Assembly (NCBI GenBank): GCA_000727475.1 | Contig: KL647290.1 | Location: 234,538 to 298,537, forward strand | Length of the DNA: 64,000 bases | Source: Sarcocystis neurona | Lineage: Eukaryota; Apicomplexa; Conoidasida; Eucoccidiorida; Sarcocystidae | Direction: 5' to 3' | Shown: positions 23,201 through 34,000 of the stretch, in pieces | Numbering within the stretch: position 1 is the stretch's first letter | Layout: each line of letters opens with the position of its first letter | Made by a program: the position numbers and the translations under genes | Notes under the pieces: model-generated | Seen by the model: the letters and a program-made list of their open reading frames with translations, nothing else | What the model was told of the DNA's origin: nothing | The model's database searches: none

Positions 23201-26119
23201 ACACAAACATATCTACGTGCGTGTAGAGAAGACGGAGAAGACAGAGAATGATATGCGTATGTGTCTATACGCCGTAGAAGTGAAAGGCTCGCTTGACAAG
23301 CAGTGACGACTGAGAGAAGACGGGACACACAAACATATATGCGTGTGTGTGTACACCCGTGTTTGTCTGGGAGACGCAGTAAGAATAGAGAAAGAGATAT
23401 GTGTCTGTATACCGAGGAGAGGGGAAAAAGGTTGCGCGGCAGACCCACGAATGTATGTCTGTCTGTGCGCAGGTTGCCGCACCTGCGTAGAGAAAAACGC
23501 GTACCCATTCACCGGTGTACGTACACCAGAAACGACGTGAACGTCAGTGTGTACAGATACCGCAGGAGTGGAAGGGAGAAAAGGCAGAGAGAAAGAAGTT
23601 TGTGCAGCGCTGCAGATATCGCTGCGCAACAACTGCCCTCACGCAGAAGATTACACACAGGTACACACACAAAAACGCAACAACAAAGGACTCCACGCTA
23701 CACATATATAAATACAATACACATGGTGATAAACTGCATATATCTGCGAGAGAAGCAAACACATGCCTATATGCATGGGCAGCACGCAGTCAACTCGAAA
23801 GACGGGAAGAGAATAAAGAGAGTCATGTGTCTGTAGAAGCAGGCCTTTGTGCAAGGAGACACAGACAGGAAGACACAGGTGTCCACTGGTGTGGGCAGAG
23901 AAAAGATGTGTGGGAGGGGTAGAAGAAAACAGGTTTACGGAGAGGTCAAGAAAGAAGCGAAGGGTCCTCTCGCTCGGAGAGACGCCTCCGCAGACCGCTG
24001 CTCGCCAGAAAGCGCCTCGAAATTCCTACGCGTGTGTCTTTAGAGAAAAGAAGAGACACCGGGGAGAGGAGCAACAAAGGAAAGGCAACCCGCACTTTCC
24101 TAATACACGGATGTCTACGTGGAAAGGAAATATAGCGAGGAAGCGGAACGGACAAGCAGAGAACAGACTCGCACTTTTCTCTGTCATACACACACGTTCT
24201 TGTTGTCTCGCTGAGGTCGACGCTCTCAGGAAAAACAGACGCTCCCCCAAGAGAATCGAGTACAATTAACTCCCGTTTGTCTTCTTGTCGCTACTTGGGC
24301 GTAGACCTCCTCACAGGCCTACTACACGTGCAAGGGAAAGCGCGCCCGCCTCCACGCACAAGAAAGCTCACTCGAATAGACAGAATTTCCCACAAATGAT
24401 CAATCGTGGAAGATTGTTGTACACGTGGCAGAGGTGATCCACAAAACACAACATCCTCTACACGTAACATGGCGACGATACGTATTAGACAGAATCATGT
24501 ACATGTAGGGGTAGAGAATATCTGTAGGAGAACGGCAGCAGCAGCCCTCACGGATGTACTAGAACATGACTTTCTGCCAGTGCCTTTGAAAAGCGCACAC
24601 TTTTTCGAAGGCCGGCGACGTATTTCTCCCGCGGAAAGATGTCGGTAGATGCGAGAAATTAAAGTGGTAAATACACGCAGACGTGGAGGAGGGGTTGTTT
24701 TCCCCTAAAGACGCAGCGGAAGGTGATGACACTCTGCGGAGACGCAGCTTTGTATCCAGTTGTATACGTAGCGCACACAGCGAAGCGAACGAAAACGAAG
24801 GAGGTAAGCAGAGAGGCGCATAGTTGCAGTGTCTGTACACCTGGCGATCGAATACGACAGAAAGTCGTAAGCGCACAGAAATATATTCTAGCACAATGTC
24901 TGTACACCTGGCGAACGGAAAACAGACGTAACCAGACAGGCCCACACTCGCCGTGTGTGTACACCTCGCGAACAAAAAAAGGAATGTATGCGTAGAGGCA
25001 TATATCTGCAGTATCTGTACACCTGGCGGACGAACACAAGAGAGGTGTACGCAGAGAGGCATATATTAGCAGTGTCTGTACACCTGGCGGACGAACACAA
25101 AAGAGGTGTACGCAGAGAGGCATATATTAGCAGTGTCTGTACACCTGGCGGACGAACACAAAAGAGATGTACGCGGAGAGGCACATATGAGGAGTGTCTG
25201 TACACGTGAAAAACGAATGCGAAAGAGAAACGTAAGCAGACGGCCACATGTTTGCAGTCTCTGTACACACACAATGTGCACGGCGTGCAGAAAGCGCGGC
25301 ACTTTCGCAGATGGACGCGCTGCGCGGCTGCACGTCCCCGCGTCCACGCACCGATGTCTACACGTGTAGATCCATACGTATCTCTATATAATCTTGGATG
25401 GAGCGGCAGTGTGCAGGGAGGGATGTGTGGGTGTAGGTGTACGTGTGGTTTTACAAACAAAGATACGGAAACATGCCGATCTACACAGGTGCACCCTGTG
25501 ACAGTCTCTGTGGATGTGTACCTAAAAATCTAACACACGGGCAGGTAATACGGGCGGCCGCCACATGAAGGTCTACGTGGCGCACACGCTTGTTTCCTGA
25601 GCGGATTGACTCATACAGACTCAACTACATACATACGTACTATATATTAACGCACAGGAAGGGAGAAATAGACACATCCATTTGTATACACACACTGCAG
25701 CGTGCGTGTGTATATGCGTGAGCAGCGGCGAGGCGCACGATTTTTTCACACCTCCCTCTGTGTGTGCCCCCGTCCCCCTCCACATTTGCACGTCTACGCA
25801 GACACACAAACTGATGGATTCTGCAGATATACATTTGGGACACTATTTCCCAGTCAATATGGTCGACGGTGCGGACCACATGCTGCGCGCGGGAGAAGGG
25901 TTTTACAGGGGACGGTACACAAGACGGAGAGAGACAGAAAAAAAAGCTGCTTACCTGGGCAGCAGCATGATCACCTAAAAGGCGACGTTCCTCCGTGAAG
26001 CCCACGAGAGAGGGAGTGAAACGTTCTGAAAGCTCTGTTGTAACCACCGTAACAGCGCCACGTTGAACCGTCGCAATTACGCTGTTGAGGCTGCCCAAAT
26101 CGATGCCCAGGACCACCAT
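3317..26119 (-). CDS. HSP110: Hsp110-class chaperone (Hsp70 superfamily), 11 exons
   Basis: Hsp110 proteins are cytosolic nucleotide-exchange factors for Hsp70 and hold unfolded proteins. Exons, in order of transcription: 26119-25955, 22620-22471, 21166-20944, 19372-19111, 17530-17340, 16317-16181, 13859-13484, 11801-10960, 9110-8997, 6533-6407, 3483-3317. All junctions are GT..AG and all phases agree, giving 917 residues, a normal length for the family. The ATPase domain (residues 1-376) starts [10 protein letters not shown] and carries [15 protein letters not shown]-like [36 protein letters not shown] and [12 protein letters not shown], all in the Hsp110 order. The beta substrate domain (377 to about 600) has [10 protein letters not shown] and [11 protein letters not shown], with an Ala/Pro-rich insert. 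A Gly/Ala/Gln low-complexity linker follows, then the helical domain (about 660-917: [27 protein letters not shown]). Exon 6 has two AGs five bases apart; the one used here keeps phase. The last exon (acidic, Gln-rich tail ending at a TAG) rests on phase and composition only. Coding sequence is about 12% of the locus. Confidence 0.9.
3540..3900. repeat. CAG-rich tract in Hsp110 intron 10
   Basis: Interrupted CAG/GCA triplets on the plus strand just upstream (in transcription terms) of the last chaperone exon, so the sense strand reads CTG and supplies a long pyrimidine-biased run before the acceptor. Confidence 0.85.
4200..4500. repeat. TA-linked imperfect tandem repeat, three copies
   Basis: The phrase GAATATGTAATTTTCTG occurs at 4264 and 4392, with a degenerate copy at 4473. 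Copies are separated by (TA)n runs and AGGACAGAG-type sequence. Located in Hsp110 intron 10. Confidence 0.8.
6675..6990. repeat. CAACA..GCTTCAGC units alternating with (TA)n
   Basis: Four copies of a CAACAnnGCTTCAGC-like core (near 6680, 6753, 6841 and 6899), each followed by a (TA)n run of different length. In Hsp110 intron 9. Confidence 0.8.
7250..8230. repeat. Higher-order microsatellite array, period about 220-255 bases
   Basis: Three core phrases recur in order: CTTCACAAGCGTACGT (best copies at 7919 and 8163), ACTTCAAGAGCGTATGTGTG (7799 and 8051) and ATATACCATCTGT (7852 and 8106). They are joined by (TA)n and (TG)n runs. In Hsp110 intron 9. Confidence 0.8.
8525..8830. repeat. Tetranucleotide GATA/CATA array
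   Basis: A run of GTAGATACATAG units grades into ACATACATATAC units. Hsp110 intron 9. Confidence 0.9.
9112..10090. repeat. Long interrupted CAG tract in Hsp110 intron 8
   Basis: CAG/AGC triplets dominate the plus strand from exon 9 to about 10.1 kb. They abut the exon 9 acceptor, so the sense strand reads CTG there. A GAAGACGAGACAACACCAGC unit is repeated near 9905-9950. Confidence 0.9.
9623..10381 (+). CDS. Possible Gln-rich coiled-coil ORF, antisense in Hsp110 intron 8
   Basis: This 252-residue open frame lies entirely within the chaperone's intron between exons 8 and 9, on the opposite strand. The N-terminal third is Ala/Arg/Pro-rich. The middle (about residues 75-165) is Gln with regularly placed Glu, Met, Leu and Arg (units such as [13 protein letters not shown]), which would form a coiled coil. 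The end is Ser/Thr/Asn-mixed with three Cys. No signal peptide or known domain. It may simply be a CAG array whose interruptions keep one frame open, so the call is weak. Confidence 0.2.
   Translation: MAAATPAARKRAARVELPPAIATTAACGVATAGPSAEKNRPRRPPVEATPAAAAGSATPQAAPAAEDRATAAAGPMRQQQKAMREDQQVRQHQQQKTRQHQQQKTRQHQLQQQEMQQQQQEEVRQQHQEEMHELLQQQEEMRELLQQQKAMQQVQRRGRRDQETQHQSSAVAHRDPHHEKTLEQNSSSTKVLHLPYEDTNSTTGSNFCCQQFRSSDGGSVADAAAAVCSGLRATANCVRFSLPVPQTFCPTC
10460..10760. repeat. CTG-rich tract of opposite polarity in the same intron
   Basis: Plus-strand CTG/TTGCTG units, including a duplicated GCCTCCTCTTCTGCTGCT phrase near 10665 and 10700, lie at the 5' side of Hsp110 intron 8, opposite in polarity to the CAG tract at its 3' side. 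Confidence 0.8.
12200..12985. repeat. TA/ACAT microsatellite region
   Basis: Mixed (TA)n, (ACAT)n and TATGCCAG-containing imperfect repeats in Hsp110 intron 7; the phrase GAGATACAAAGTATGCCAG and related GAGATnCACGTATGCCAG recur. Confidence 0.75.
13880..15016. repeat. CAG tracts in Hsp110 intron 6
   Basis: Two dense CAG/AGC blocks (about 13880-14180 and 14565-15016) flank a less repetitive acidic/basic coding-like segment. The tract nearly touches exon 7 (acceptor at 13860). Confidence 0.85.
13935..14549 (+). CDS. Possible Gln-rich ORF, antisense in Hsp110 intron 6
   Basis: An open frame of 204 residues in the intron between exons 6 and 7, opposite strand. The first half is QQQQ with Leu/Arg/Val interruptions, the second half is acidic (EQEDDDEEQ) then basic and Ser-rich, ending RVPQEGM. 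Two other frames over the same bases are also long (for example the one starting at 13525), which shows that the repeat bias suppresses stop codons here. Listed only because the composition resembles real coccidian low-complexity proteins. Confidence 0.15.
   Translation: MQKQLQQQQQWQQQEVLRQQSQGETVQRQLSQQQQQPQQQGQKVRQPLQQQQLPQQQQQSQQQMQRVQQLLQQQQHSSSRREMSFRTSGEERGAQQEQEDDDEEQGPQQRMGQRTKEKKKYEMGHEERRRSSSSNSQKRQCTSERYCWRRNMQQRTRKFERGCRNPGLEGTGRGHEQQQLPILVTRMQRKGTTQAHHRVPQEGM
15530..16080. repeat. ACAT/TATA microsatellites, intron 6
   Basis: Interrupted ACACATATATA units with two related CCAGTCAATCTCTCT-type and CCGGTCAGTCTCTCT phrases at about 15621 and 15796 and another near 15894, suggesting an old tandem unit of roughly 100-175 bases. 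Confidence 0.7.
16370..16930. repeat. ACAT microsatellites, intron 5
   Basis: Long run of CATACATATA-type sequence between Hsp110 exons 5 and 6, with no other content seen. Confidence 0.8.
18650..19085. repeat. GTGGCCGAC minisatellite in Hsp110 intron 4
   Basis: The core TGGCCGAC/G followed by TTCCC and a GCCGCCTTnTGGCnTACA phrase recurs starting at about 18671, 18748, 18833 and 18962, i.e. spacing 77 to 129 bases with variable TA-rich filler. Confidence 0.8.
22800..23010. repeat. Two-copy imperfect tandem repeat of about 115 bases
   Basis: The phrases GACGTCTGT/GCCGTCTGT plus GAGCTGCTG and CCTTTTCACnGGACA recur in the same order twice. Located in Hsp110 intron 1. Confidence 0.75.
23150..23480. 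repeat. Two-copy imperfect tandem repeat of about 140 bases
   Basis: ACTAAGAGAAGAnGnGACACACAAACATAT (near 23184) recurs as ACTGAGAGAAGACGGGACACAC (near 23309), followed each time by TGCGTGTGTAGA-like sequence and ATATGnGTnTGTGTCTnTA. Hsp110 intron 1. Confidence 0.7.
24780..25275. repeat. 61-base minisatellite, eight copies, in Hsp110 intron 1
   Basis: The core GTCTGTACACCTGG starts at 24831, 24898, 24955, 25013, 25074, 25135, 25196 and 25259. The central copies are exactly 61 bases apart and almost identical; the outer ones diverge to 57-67 bases. Each unit also carries GGACGAACACAAnAGAGnTGTACGC. Confidence 0.92.
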
Positions 26120-29100
26120 TTTGTCAGGGATACGTGGGCGAGTGTGTGGAAAATGAGGTTTATCGGTCCGCCACCAGAGTGAACGCCCGCGAAGGTTCTC
26201 GCACAGCCGGGGATTTCTGAGTATCCCAAGCAACCGACGACGACGACTTCACGCCGCCGCCACGCGTTGTGCGCAGTGAGTCCAACCGTCCGTCCTTCGC
26301 TCGGTGGGTTTGCGCTGGACGGGAAAGGAGAAAAAAAAGAGCGTTTTGCTTCAGGGAATGTAGGACAGGATGACGTTCCGGGGGAAAAGACCGAAGTCAG
26401 TCGCAGCAAAAGAAGTTCCGCAGAGTCAGTTTCTCAGAAAAGGCGGGAAAGACGGGTTCTTTGTCCAGCACAACCGGAACACAAGAACGCTGCGAAAACC
26501 ATGAAGAGGGGCAGATCAGGGACTGGTCTCAGTGGCACACAGAGCAGAAGAATACAAGAAAACGCGTCACAGCATCACTTGAATGAGAAGGGAGGGAACG
26601 GGGTTTTTCCGCACACGTCTCTCACACGCTCTCCACTCTTGCGACTGCACCACAGGAGTCTACTCTGATCGAAGCCAGAAACAGGGAAAGCACAGTTTAC
26701 CACCACGCGTCGTCAATGAATTTCTCACGACCTACTTGTTGTTTCGTTTCGGCAGCGGCGATGCGCCGCGGCGGAGTCCGGAGAGGATCGGGAGGGGCAG
26801 AGGACGGCTTGTCGTACAGAAGTTCGTATTCTCTCTGTGGAGTACGCAAGGATGCAAGTTCCACGAAGCGAGATCAGAATGTGTATACGGATGTATTTGT
26901 GTACTCAGCTACAGTGGACAGATACACGCCAGGCAGGAGCGGAAAGGGGCGCGGGAGGAGCGAAAAGTTGAGTGTAGTGTCGATGGAAAGTACGCTCTCG
27001 AGGGTCCACACCCGCAGAAGGCGGACGTTTTCCAGGACAGTGATAGTCCACGTGAAACACTGGACAGAGGAGTGAAGAGGACAGTGGGAAAACTCGGTAA
27101 ACAGGGAAAAGCAGGTAGCGATGGCGGGCGTTACTACCTCACTTCTAACAGGTGGGGGTGGGGGAAAGGGGGGGGCTCGCGTGGAACGGAAGATGCACCA
27201 ACAGCTCGCACAGGGGTGACACTGTACAGTAATACGAAACTTTCGGAAAGCGACGGAAGCAAAACACCGCTAGATGACGCCTGTATCTTCGAGCTGCATT
27301 GGCACACAGAGAAAACGACGGTTCCAGCGCGAAAGTCTTACGACACGAGCGCCAGCAGCAGGGATATACTACAAGCAGCAAGAGCTCGCACTGTACAGCA
27401 GCGGGTGGGAGCAACAGCAACACGTGGACGACGGGGCCTCAAGAGTAGCTGAAGTAGGGAGGATTCGTCGGGGCAGCACCAACGGCAGGGGCTCGTAGTC
27501 GTACGAGGAGGAGGAAGACTGCGCGGCAGCAGCAGTAGCAGCGGCACCGGCATCATCGCAGCAACAGCGGCTGCTGCAGGTGAGAAGCGCATGGCAGCAA
27601 GAACAAGAGAAACAAAGCCACATCAAAACGAACAGACACGGGCCGTGGGAAGGGGAGAGGTGGCAACAGCAGCACAAGCACCACAGGAAAAGCAAAAAGG
27701 AAGAGCAAGGCAACGATCAAAGGAGAGCGCGAGGACGTGGTGAAGGAGGGACTCTTCCTGCACGCGGCAACCGTCGAGGTGCCGAATGCGTAGCCGCGCT
27801 TCAACGACAGCAGCAGCAGCAGTATACAAAAGAGGAACAAGTCGTTGTTGCACAAACCCCACACAGTTACAGTGCCCGTTTCGTCTGTCTTGCCGCTGTC
27901 ACACACTCTAATCATCCTGTATGGCACGAGCGTCATTATGCGTTTACCACGCGTGCAAAATAAGGGGTCGTGTATGACAATCATTACTACACTCGAAACC
28001 CGCTTCCTTCTACTGATAATATTTTCTGAATGCCCTGCTGGGCACGCAGTATTATTATTGCTAGAGCAAGGCCACCTGGATATGCACGTGGCGATAAGCA
28101 TATTATATATATATGTATATATATGTATATACAGATGTGCGTGAACATCGGTCCCTCTCTCGCACTCCCTCTCTCTCACTGAACACTTCATTTTGGCCGT
28201 GTGCACGTACGAATGATGCATTGTTCCCTCTCGATCTCATTATGTCGTTCTCCATGCATCTCCCCATGTGTGTGTATATGCGTGCACAGAATAAGGCAAG
28301 GCGCTCTCACGCTCGCCGCGCATATCTCTGTGTGCACGCATACACATGGAAAGTGTACGGTGTCCTCCCTATCAGTCTTGTTTCGCGTTTCCCTGCGTAC
28401 ATACACAGATCAAGCGAGTATGCGTTGCCACTCCCAATGAAATACTACCTCTGCTGCCGCCAATTAAGACAAACACTGAGAGGACGACGCTCGCTACTCT
28501 TTGCATGCCGATATACTCACATCGCCGCTGTTACATCAGCACTAGAGCTCGCCGTATCCCAGTTCCGCTGTAGCGAAGCTACTCTTCTTCTTCTAAGTTT
28601 TACTGATACCAGGACGCTGCGTCGTGAATTAGGGCACTGGATCTCTGTGTCACTGTCATCTATTCGACTGGCACGATTTCCTTAAGGTGTAGCTCTCTGA
28701 CCACACGTCGTACTTCTTAAACTGACGTCTATACACGTCGTTATCTGTATGTAGACACACGAAGGGCCGTGCACAACACCAAATTAATGAGCAGCAAGCT
28801 CTCGCTAGCGCCCACTGCGGCCACAATGAATTTCTGCTACGAATGAAGGATTCGAACTACATGGCTCCACATACTGTATGCATACGTGTTGGAATGCAGT
28901 GCATCGGTGAACAATTGCAGCAGCGTACACAGTCAGTTGCTCAAGTGTATGCAGGCATATTTTAACGTGTGCGGGGGACACTTCCCATCCATTGCTGCGC
29001 ACGGAGGCAGTGCAAGTGTTTAACGCATCACATGTCTCCGCGTATCGACCTACAGAGAAAGGCAGCTACTACAGCAGTGGAGGACGTGCGCACTCGCTTT

Positions 29101-31000
29101 TTTATACAGACAAACCCACATTATGTGACTGGCCCAAAAGGAGAGACACAACACAACGGTGTGCGTGTGTCACTGCGTAAGTATTGAGATATGTTCAGAC
29201 TGGGAAAAGCTACGTGTGCACGTTAAACGAGCTTGACGTCACACGCAGTATACTGTGACAGCAACGTGTACAAACATTAGTATGCCATCACCGTGCATCT
29301 TTATCGAAGTACGGACAATGACGGTGACAGCAGTTATACAAACTGTTAGAGAAAATACGACAAGGTGGCGTGTGTTTTTGGTGGTGCAGACGGAAATATG
29401 GAATGAACACCACCAGTGGTGGTACGAAAGATACGAGGAGCTGTCACACGTATCTGTAATGCTACTAACCTAACAGTGGAGGCAACATTTTTGAGCGGGA
29501 TTTTGCGATTCACCGTCTTTCCACGCAGGACATGCGTGTTTGAGAAGTAGCAGGGAGAAGCAACACGTAAACGTTCCCTCACTGCAGCTCGCCGCCGCTC
29601 CTGCGCCCCGGTTGTAGTTGCAAGACGCCGAAGTACACATATCAGGACATACGTGTACACCTGACCAGCGCTACATCTACATGCCTCGTCGTTGCTCTCC
29701 AGTGTAGTGTACGCAACAGTGTCGAGCCAGTTTGAAATCGACATACAGTGTCTTCCTGCATACTATATATGTATTCGTCTCTTTATACACTGGTCCTCTA
29801 TTCTTCACCCTAGATGTATTGCATACACCCGTGTGGCTAAGTTTTAGACGAACAGTGTCACGGTGCCACAAGTGTCGACACCTGCGCATCTACAGATGGC
29901 GAAATTGTCTATGCTGCGGCGCCACGCGGTGTGAAGGCGGAATCCTATCGACGGCATGCATTTTTACGTGGAATTAACGTAGTGCCTGTGAATTTGTTTT
30001 GCGTGTACTCCGTACGTATGTGTACAAAGGGTGTTCGTGGGAGGAAAGTGTGTACGGTTAATTACGACCGCTATTACATCAGTAATTTAGTATTCATACC
30101 TCCATATCTATGTGTGCGGCTGTTGTTTGGTGTGGCACCCGGCGGACGGGAGCCACTTCTGCACGTAATTGAGCGTCTGCAGACGATAGCCTACAGATTA
30201 CACGGGGTGTGGGTGGCTTCTCTGGTAAACGGAAGTTCCGATAGAAGGAAGAAGATATCTTAGATAGTCTCTACGCGGATTTATACGCAAGTGTCCGTGC
30301 ACCTCTGCCTCTCTACAGAGACATTTACGCGTAGTAACAGACTCCACGTACCGTATGAGAGAGACAGCTGTCTAAGCGTCGCGGTACGGGGTGGCTACGA
30401 CAGAACAACGTTGCCGGCTGGAATTCCCCCACACATATACGTGACTGTGCCGCCAAAATGTGGAATATAATAAGATAGTGCACACACATACAACGAGCCA
30501 TCTGCATTCGCGTGTGTTGCGGTGGATTTCCGTCACCATTTGCCGTGTACCCACACGCATATTCCTGGCGACGCCTGTTTCAAAGGCATGACACTCTTTC
30601 TAGTCGTAAACGAGCCAAGAAGAAAATTTTTACAGGTACGTATATATATATATATATAAGCCACTTTGTTGTCGTCGTCCCTGTGCTACTGCTACTCGCA
30701 GCGACAGCGAGCCTGTCGCTCTGTCCTCTAAAACTCCTACGCATTTCTATACATTCGAACTAATGTAGACACGCACGTGGAAGTTAGTGAAAACTTACGT
30801 CGAGTCCCTCGCCGTGGAGAATCACCTAGGATTATCAGTGAACAAGCTCTACGGGGTAGCGTGAAAAACGCACCAATACGATTGAAATTCTCTGCAGTCG
30901 TGGGGCAGCTGCAGGAAACTCTCATCTACACCAGGGCACCCGCACTAATTTCGGTGCGGAACAGAAACATTACGAGCGACGGCAGTAAGATGTGGCATCC
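26120..31000. other. Upstream flank of Hsp110, no supported gene
   Basis: This is the upstream half of the interval between the divergent Hsp110 and GAP50 start codons and should contain the Hsp110 promoter and 5' untranslated region. A plus-strand frame of 289 residues (26583-27452) and a minus-strand frame of 222 residues (28221-27553) are open but look like random sequence. A CAG-rich patch lies at 27350-27830. A (TA)n run is at 28104-28134. From 28.2 to 31.0 kb the sequence is repeat-poor, and I see no gene in it. Confidence 0.5.
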
Positions 31001-31039
31001 CAACACCAAAAGGAACAGGAACAAGCTGAGTGCACTGGG

Positions 31040-34000
31040 CCAGCGGGTATATCACGACGTGGAGCGCTACAGCAACAGCGGTTGCAGTAAAAGTTGACTC
31101 CGACACCACAACCGAGACGCTGTGTGCGTCAGCGACAGCACCGGAAGCAGTGGCAGGAGCAGTGAGGTTGAAAGTACCAGGAATGACGCCCTCGTGGAAA
31201 CGCCCAGCAGCAGCCAGGTCGACAACTGCAGGAAGGGCAGCTGCAGCAACGAGGACACCGGCAGAGAAGCAGCGACAGCAGCAAAGGTCTGTTTCGATTT
31301 CTTATATAGCAGCAGACGCGGCGGGGACTGTTTCTTCGAGCTAGCGAGGACACCAACGCGCGGCAGGTCGTTTCTTCTACGTTGTGCTCTACTGAAGGTG
31401 CCCTCGTTTGCACTTACACGCAGTTGGAAGACGTGTCTTGATGTCAGGCAACCCGTACGCTGCAGTAAATGTGCTGCCGTCCTTTTGCGGTGCAGTCTTC
31501 TTCGTCATACGCAGGCCAGTCAGCTGAGTTCCTTCTGGTAGTTGCTGCTACTGTTAAGAACACTGCTCCTCGTGCTCCTTGAACAGCTGTTCCTGTCTTT
31601 GCTTTTGCGAGACATCTGCTGCTCCAGCTGCCACAAGCGCTGCTGCTGCTGGAGGCGCATGGCTTCACGCGCCGGTAGTCCACATGCTGTTGCTGCCAGG
31701 AGTCTTGCTGTCGCTGGTTCTACGCCTCCTGCTGTTGTTTGTAGACGTGATGCTGGGTATCCTGTAGCCGCTGCTGCAGCCGGGCTACTTTCTGCTGTAG
31801 TTGCTACAGCTGTTGTTGTACTTGCTGCCGTTGCGGGTACAATTTTTTGCGGCTGGTGCAGGTGTACTACGATGCATATCGCTTCACGTGGTAATCTTGC
31901 TTCTGCAGCTATCAGATGTCGTTCCCCTAGTGCCTGGCGCTGATGCTGATACATACTGGATGATGTTGCGAATCCTGCGACTGCGGCGGCTGGAATGTGT
32001 GCTGTCTATGTAACACACGCCGCTGGACAACCTACATGAGTGCTGCCCTTGCTGTACGTATTCCTGCCTCTCTTAGACACTTTTCTGGTCGGGCGGACGT
32101 GCCACCCCTTCTCCGTTACTTCTGCTGCTGCTGTCGCAGCTTGCCTTGCTGAGAGTGTGCTCGTGCTGTTGCCACAGCTGCCTTTCCTGCTGATGTGCTT
32201 CTGCAGCTCTTGAAACGTCCTATTGTCCTGCTGAAGTTACCCTGCTCCGCAGCTGGTGGTGCTAGGTGTGTTGCCCTTGTGTCCCTGCACCTGTCTGATC
32301 TGCTCTTTGCTCTGCACAGAAGCTACTGCTGCGCGACTGCTCTCTGCTTCTTTGCAGAAATACCACGTCGTCCACGCGCTGCCCGTGGCCCCTCTAGTCC
32401 GGCGGTACCCAGTAATGATGCTATGCTGCTACCGTTGACCATAATACAGCCGTCTTCCTCTTTGCTGTGGGTGTGAGCGATCGCGGCTTCAGATCGCGTC
32501 TCTGTTCCTGTCGTCCCTCCTGCTGAACCCTACACCACTCGCGCTGCCCCTTGTGGTGCTGTTTGCTCCGCGACGGCTGTTCTGCCGTTGCTGTACTACT
32601 GCTCTGGAGTAGCACTATAGTGGAAGTCTACGTCCTGTCCCGGTGCTGGCGATCCTCGTCCTTGCAGTGCTGTGCGACTGCTGCCGCGCACCATCGACCA
32701 ACAAAAGTAGGGCGTGCTCGGAAATGCCGGTTGCTGCTGCGCCGTGGCGACTCCTGCTCTCAACAGATCTCGTATGACTCCGTCCGCGCCTACTAGATTT
32801 ACGTCTTCTGCGCGTGCTGGAGCCGGAGCTGCTCCTGCTACTCTTCTTCCACACGGCCGCCCGTGCAGCGCGGTGGTGGTGGTGGTGATCCTCTCTTGCG
32901 GCCGGTCGGGCTCGCGCGCACGGCTGTCGCTGCTGCTGTTGCTTATGGAAGGAACGAAGCGTCGCGCTGCGCCAGAGTGATGGCTGATCTCACTAAGAAC
33001 AACGTCTTGCTGCTGCACATACAGAAGCAGTTGCGCAGTGGCGGCCTTCTTGTGGATCGCCATGGTGACGAGTGGTCCAGAGAGAATCTGTCTTCCATTT
33101 GTGTGGGCAGGAAGAGCTCTTGAGGACGTTTCCTTCTATTTTTCTACCCTTTTCTTCTCTTCCCCCAAAAAGACAAACACTGAATTGCCGCTTCTGCTGT
33201 AGTTGCTGTTGCTGCGCTCGTGCTGCTGCTCCTCCCTCTCTCTGGCCACGCCCGCTCTCGCGCGCGCGTCTTGCCGCCGCTGGTGCTGCACGACGCCGCC
33301 GCCTGGGCAGCAGCAGCACTAGCGGACAGTGGCTCTGCCCTGCCGCGCAGCGCCGTCTTCACCTGCACTCTCGTGTCCCTGTCGCACAGCTCCTCTTTCT
33401 CTTCCTCTTTCTCTTCCACTTGCTTACTTTGTGGGTCTGGCTGGTTCTGCTGGTGCTGTTGCCGCGGAAAAAAAGGAACGCGTAGGAGAACAGTCCAGAG
33501 GCTCGCTGTGATGCTGCGCTCTTGAAACCGCGGGGAAAACAAGAGGACGCGGCGGCAGCAGCGGCGGCTACTCCTGCGGCAATAGCACGTACACATCGCC
33601 TTTTTTCCGGTCCTGCCTCGTTTCTTTCCTTCTCTTTACCTTCCGGACGCTCTTCACCTTCTCTTCGATCTTGCTCCCTGCTCCAACACAACCGCTTGCC
33701 ATCCTTCCTGCGCCCGTGCAGCAGCGGCCGCAGCGGCGCTACGCTGCCTCCTTGTCTTCTCCGTACTGTGGTAGAGTACTGTACAGCAGCGGAGCTGCAC
33801 CAGCAGCAGCGCTTGCATATTTCACACACGTACATCTCGCGTTGTCGATTCATTCTTTTTTCTCTTCTACTCTTGCCAACGTCCTGGCGACGAGCAGCAC
33901 AACACAAATCCCGCAAGATGAAGCAAGAGCAGCAGCGTGCTGTCTTCGGCTCTACTGCAGAAGCGGCAGCACTGCAGCAACGTGCCAACAGCGTGTCCCC

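Noticed and set aside
24780..25275. Regular repeats with spacers that could suggest a CRISPR array.
   Set aside because: Units are contiguous and the whole 61 bases repeat; there are no unique spacers, and the context is a eukaryotic intron.
24659..25460. Overlapping minus-strand ORFs of 154-190 codons with repeated [17 protein letters not shown] peptide.
   Set aside because: They are translations of the 61-base minisatellite in Hsp110 intron 1; 61 is not a multiple of three, so the peptide repeat changes frame.
26583..27452. 289-codon plus-strand ORF upstream of Hsp110.
   Set aside because: Composition looks random, there is no domain or signal peptide, and other frames overlap. Long but not convincing; transcripts would be needed.
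28826..28875. Sequence GTTCGAATCC on the minus strand, like a tRNA B box.
   Set aside because: The flanking bases do not pair into a T arm and no A box or acceptor stem is present.
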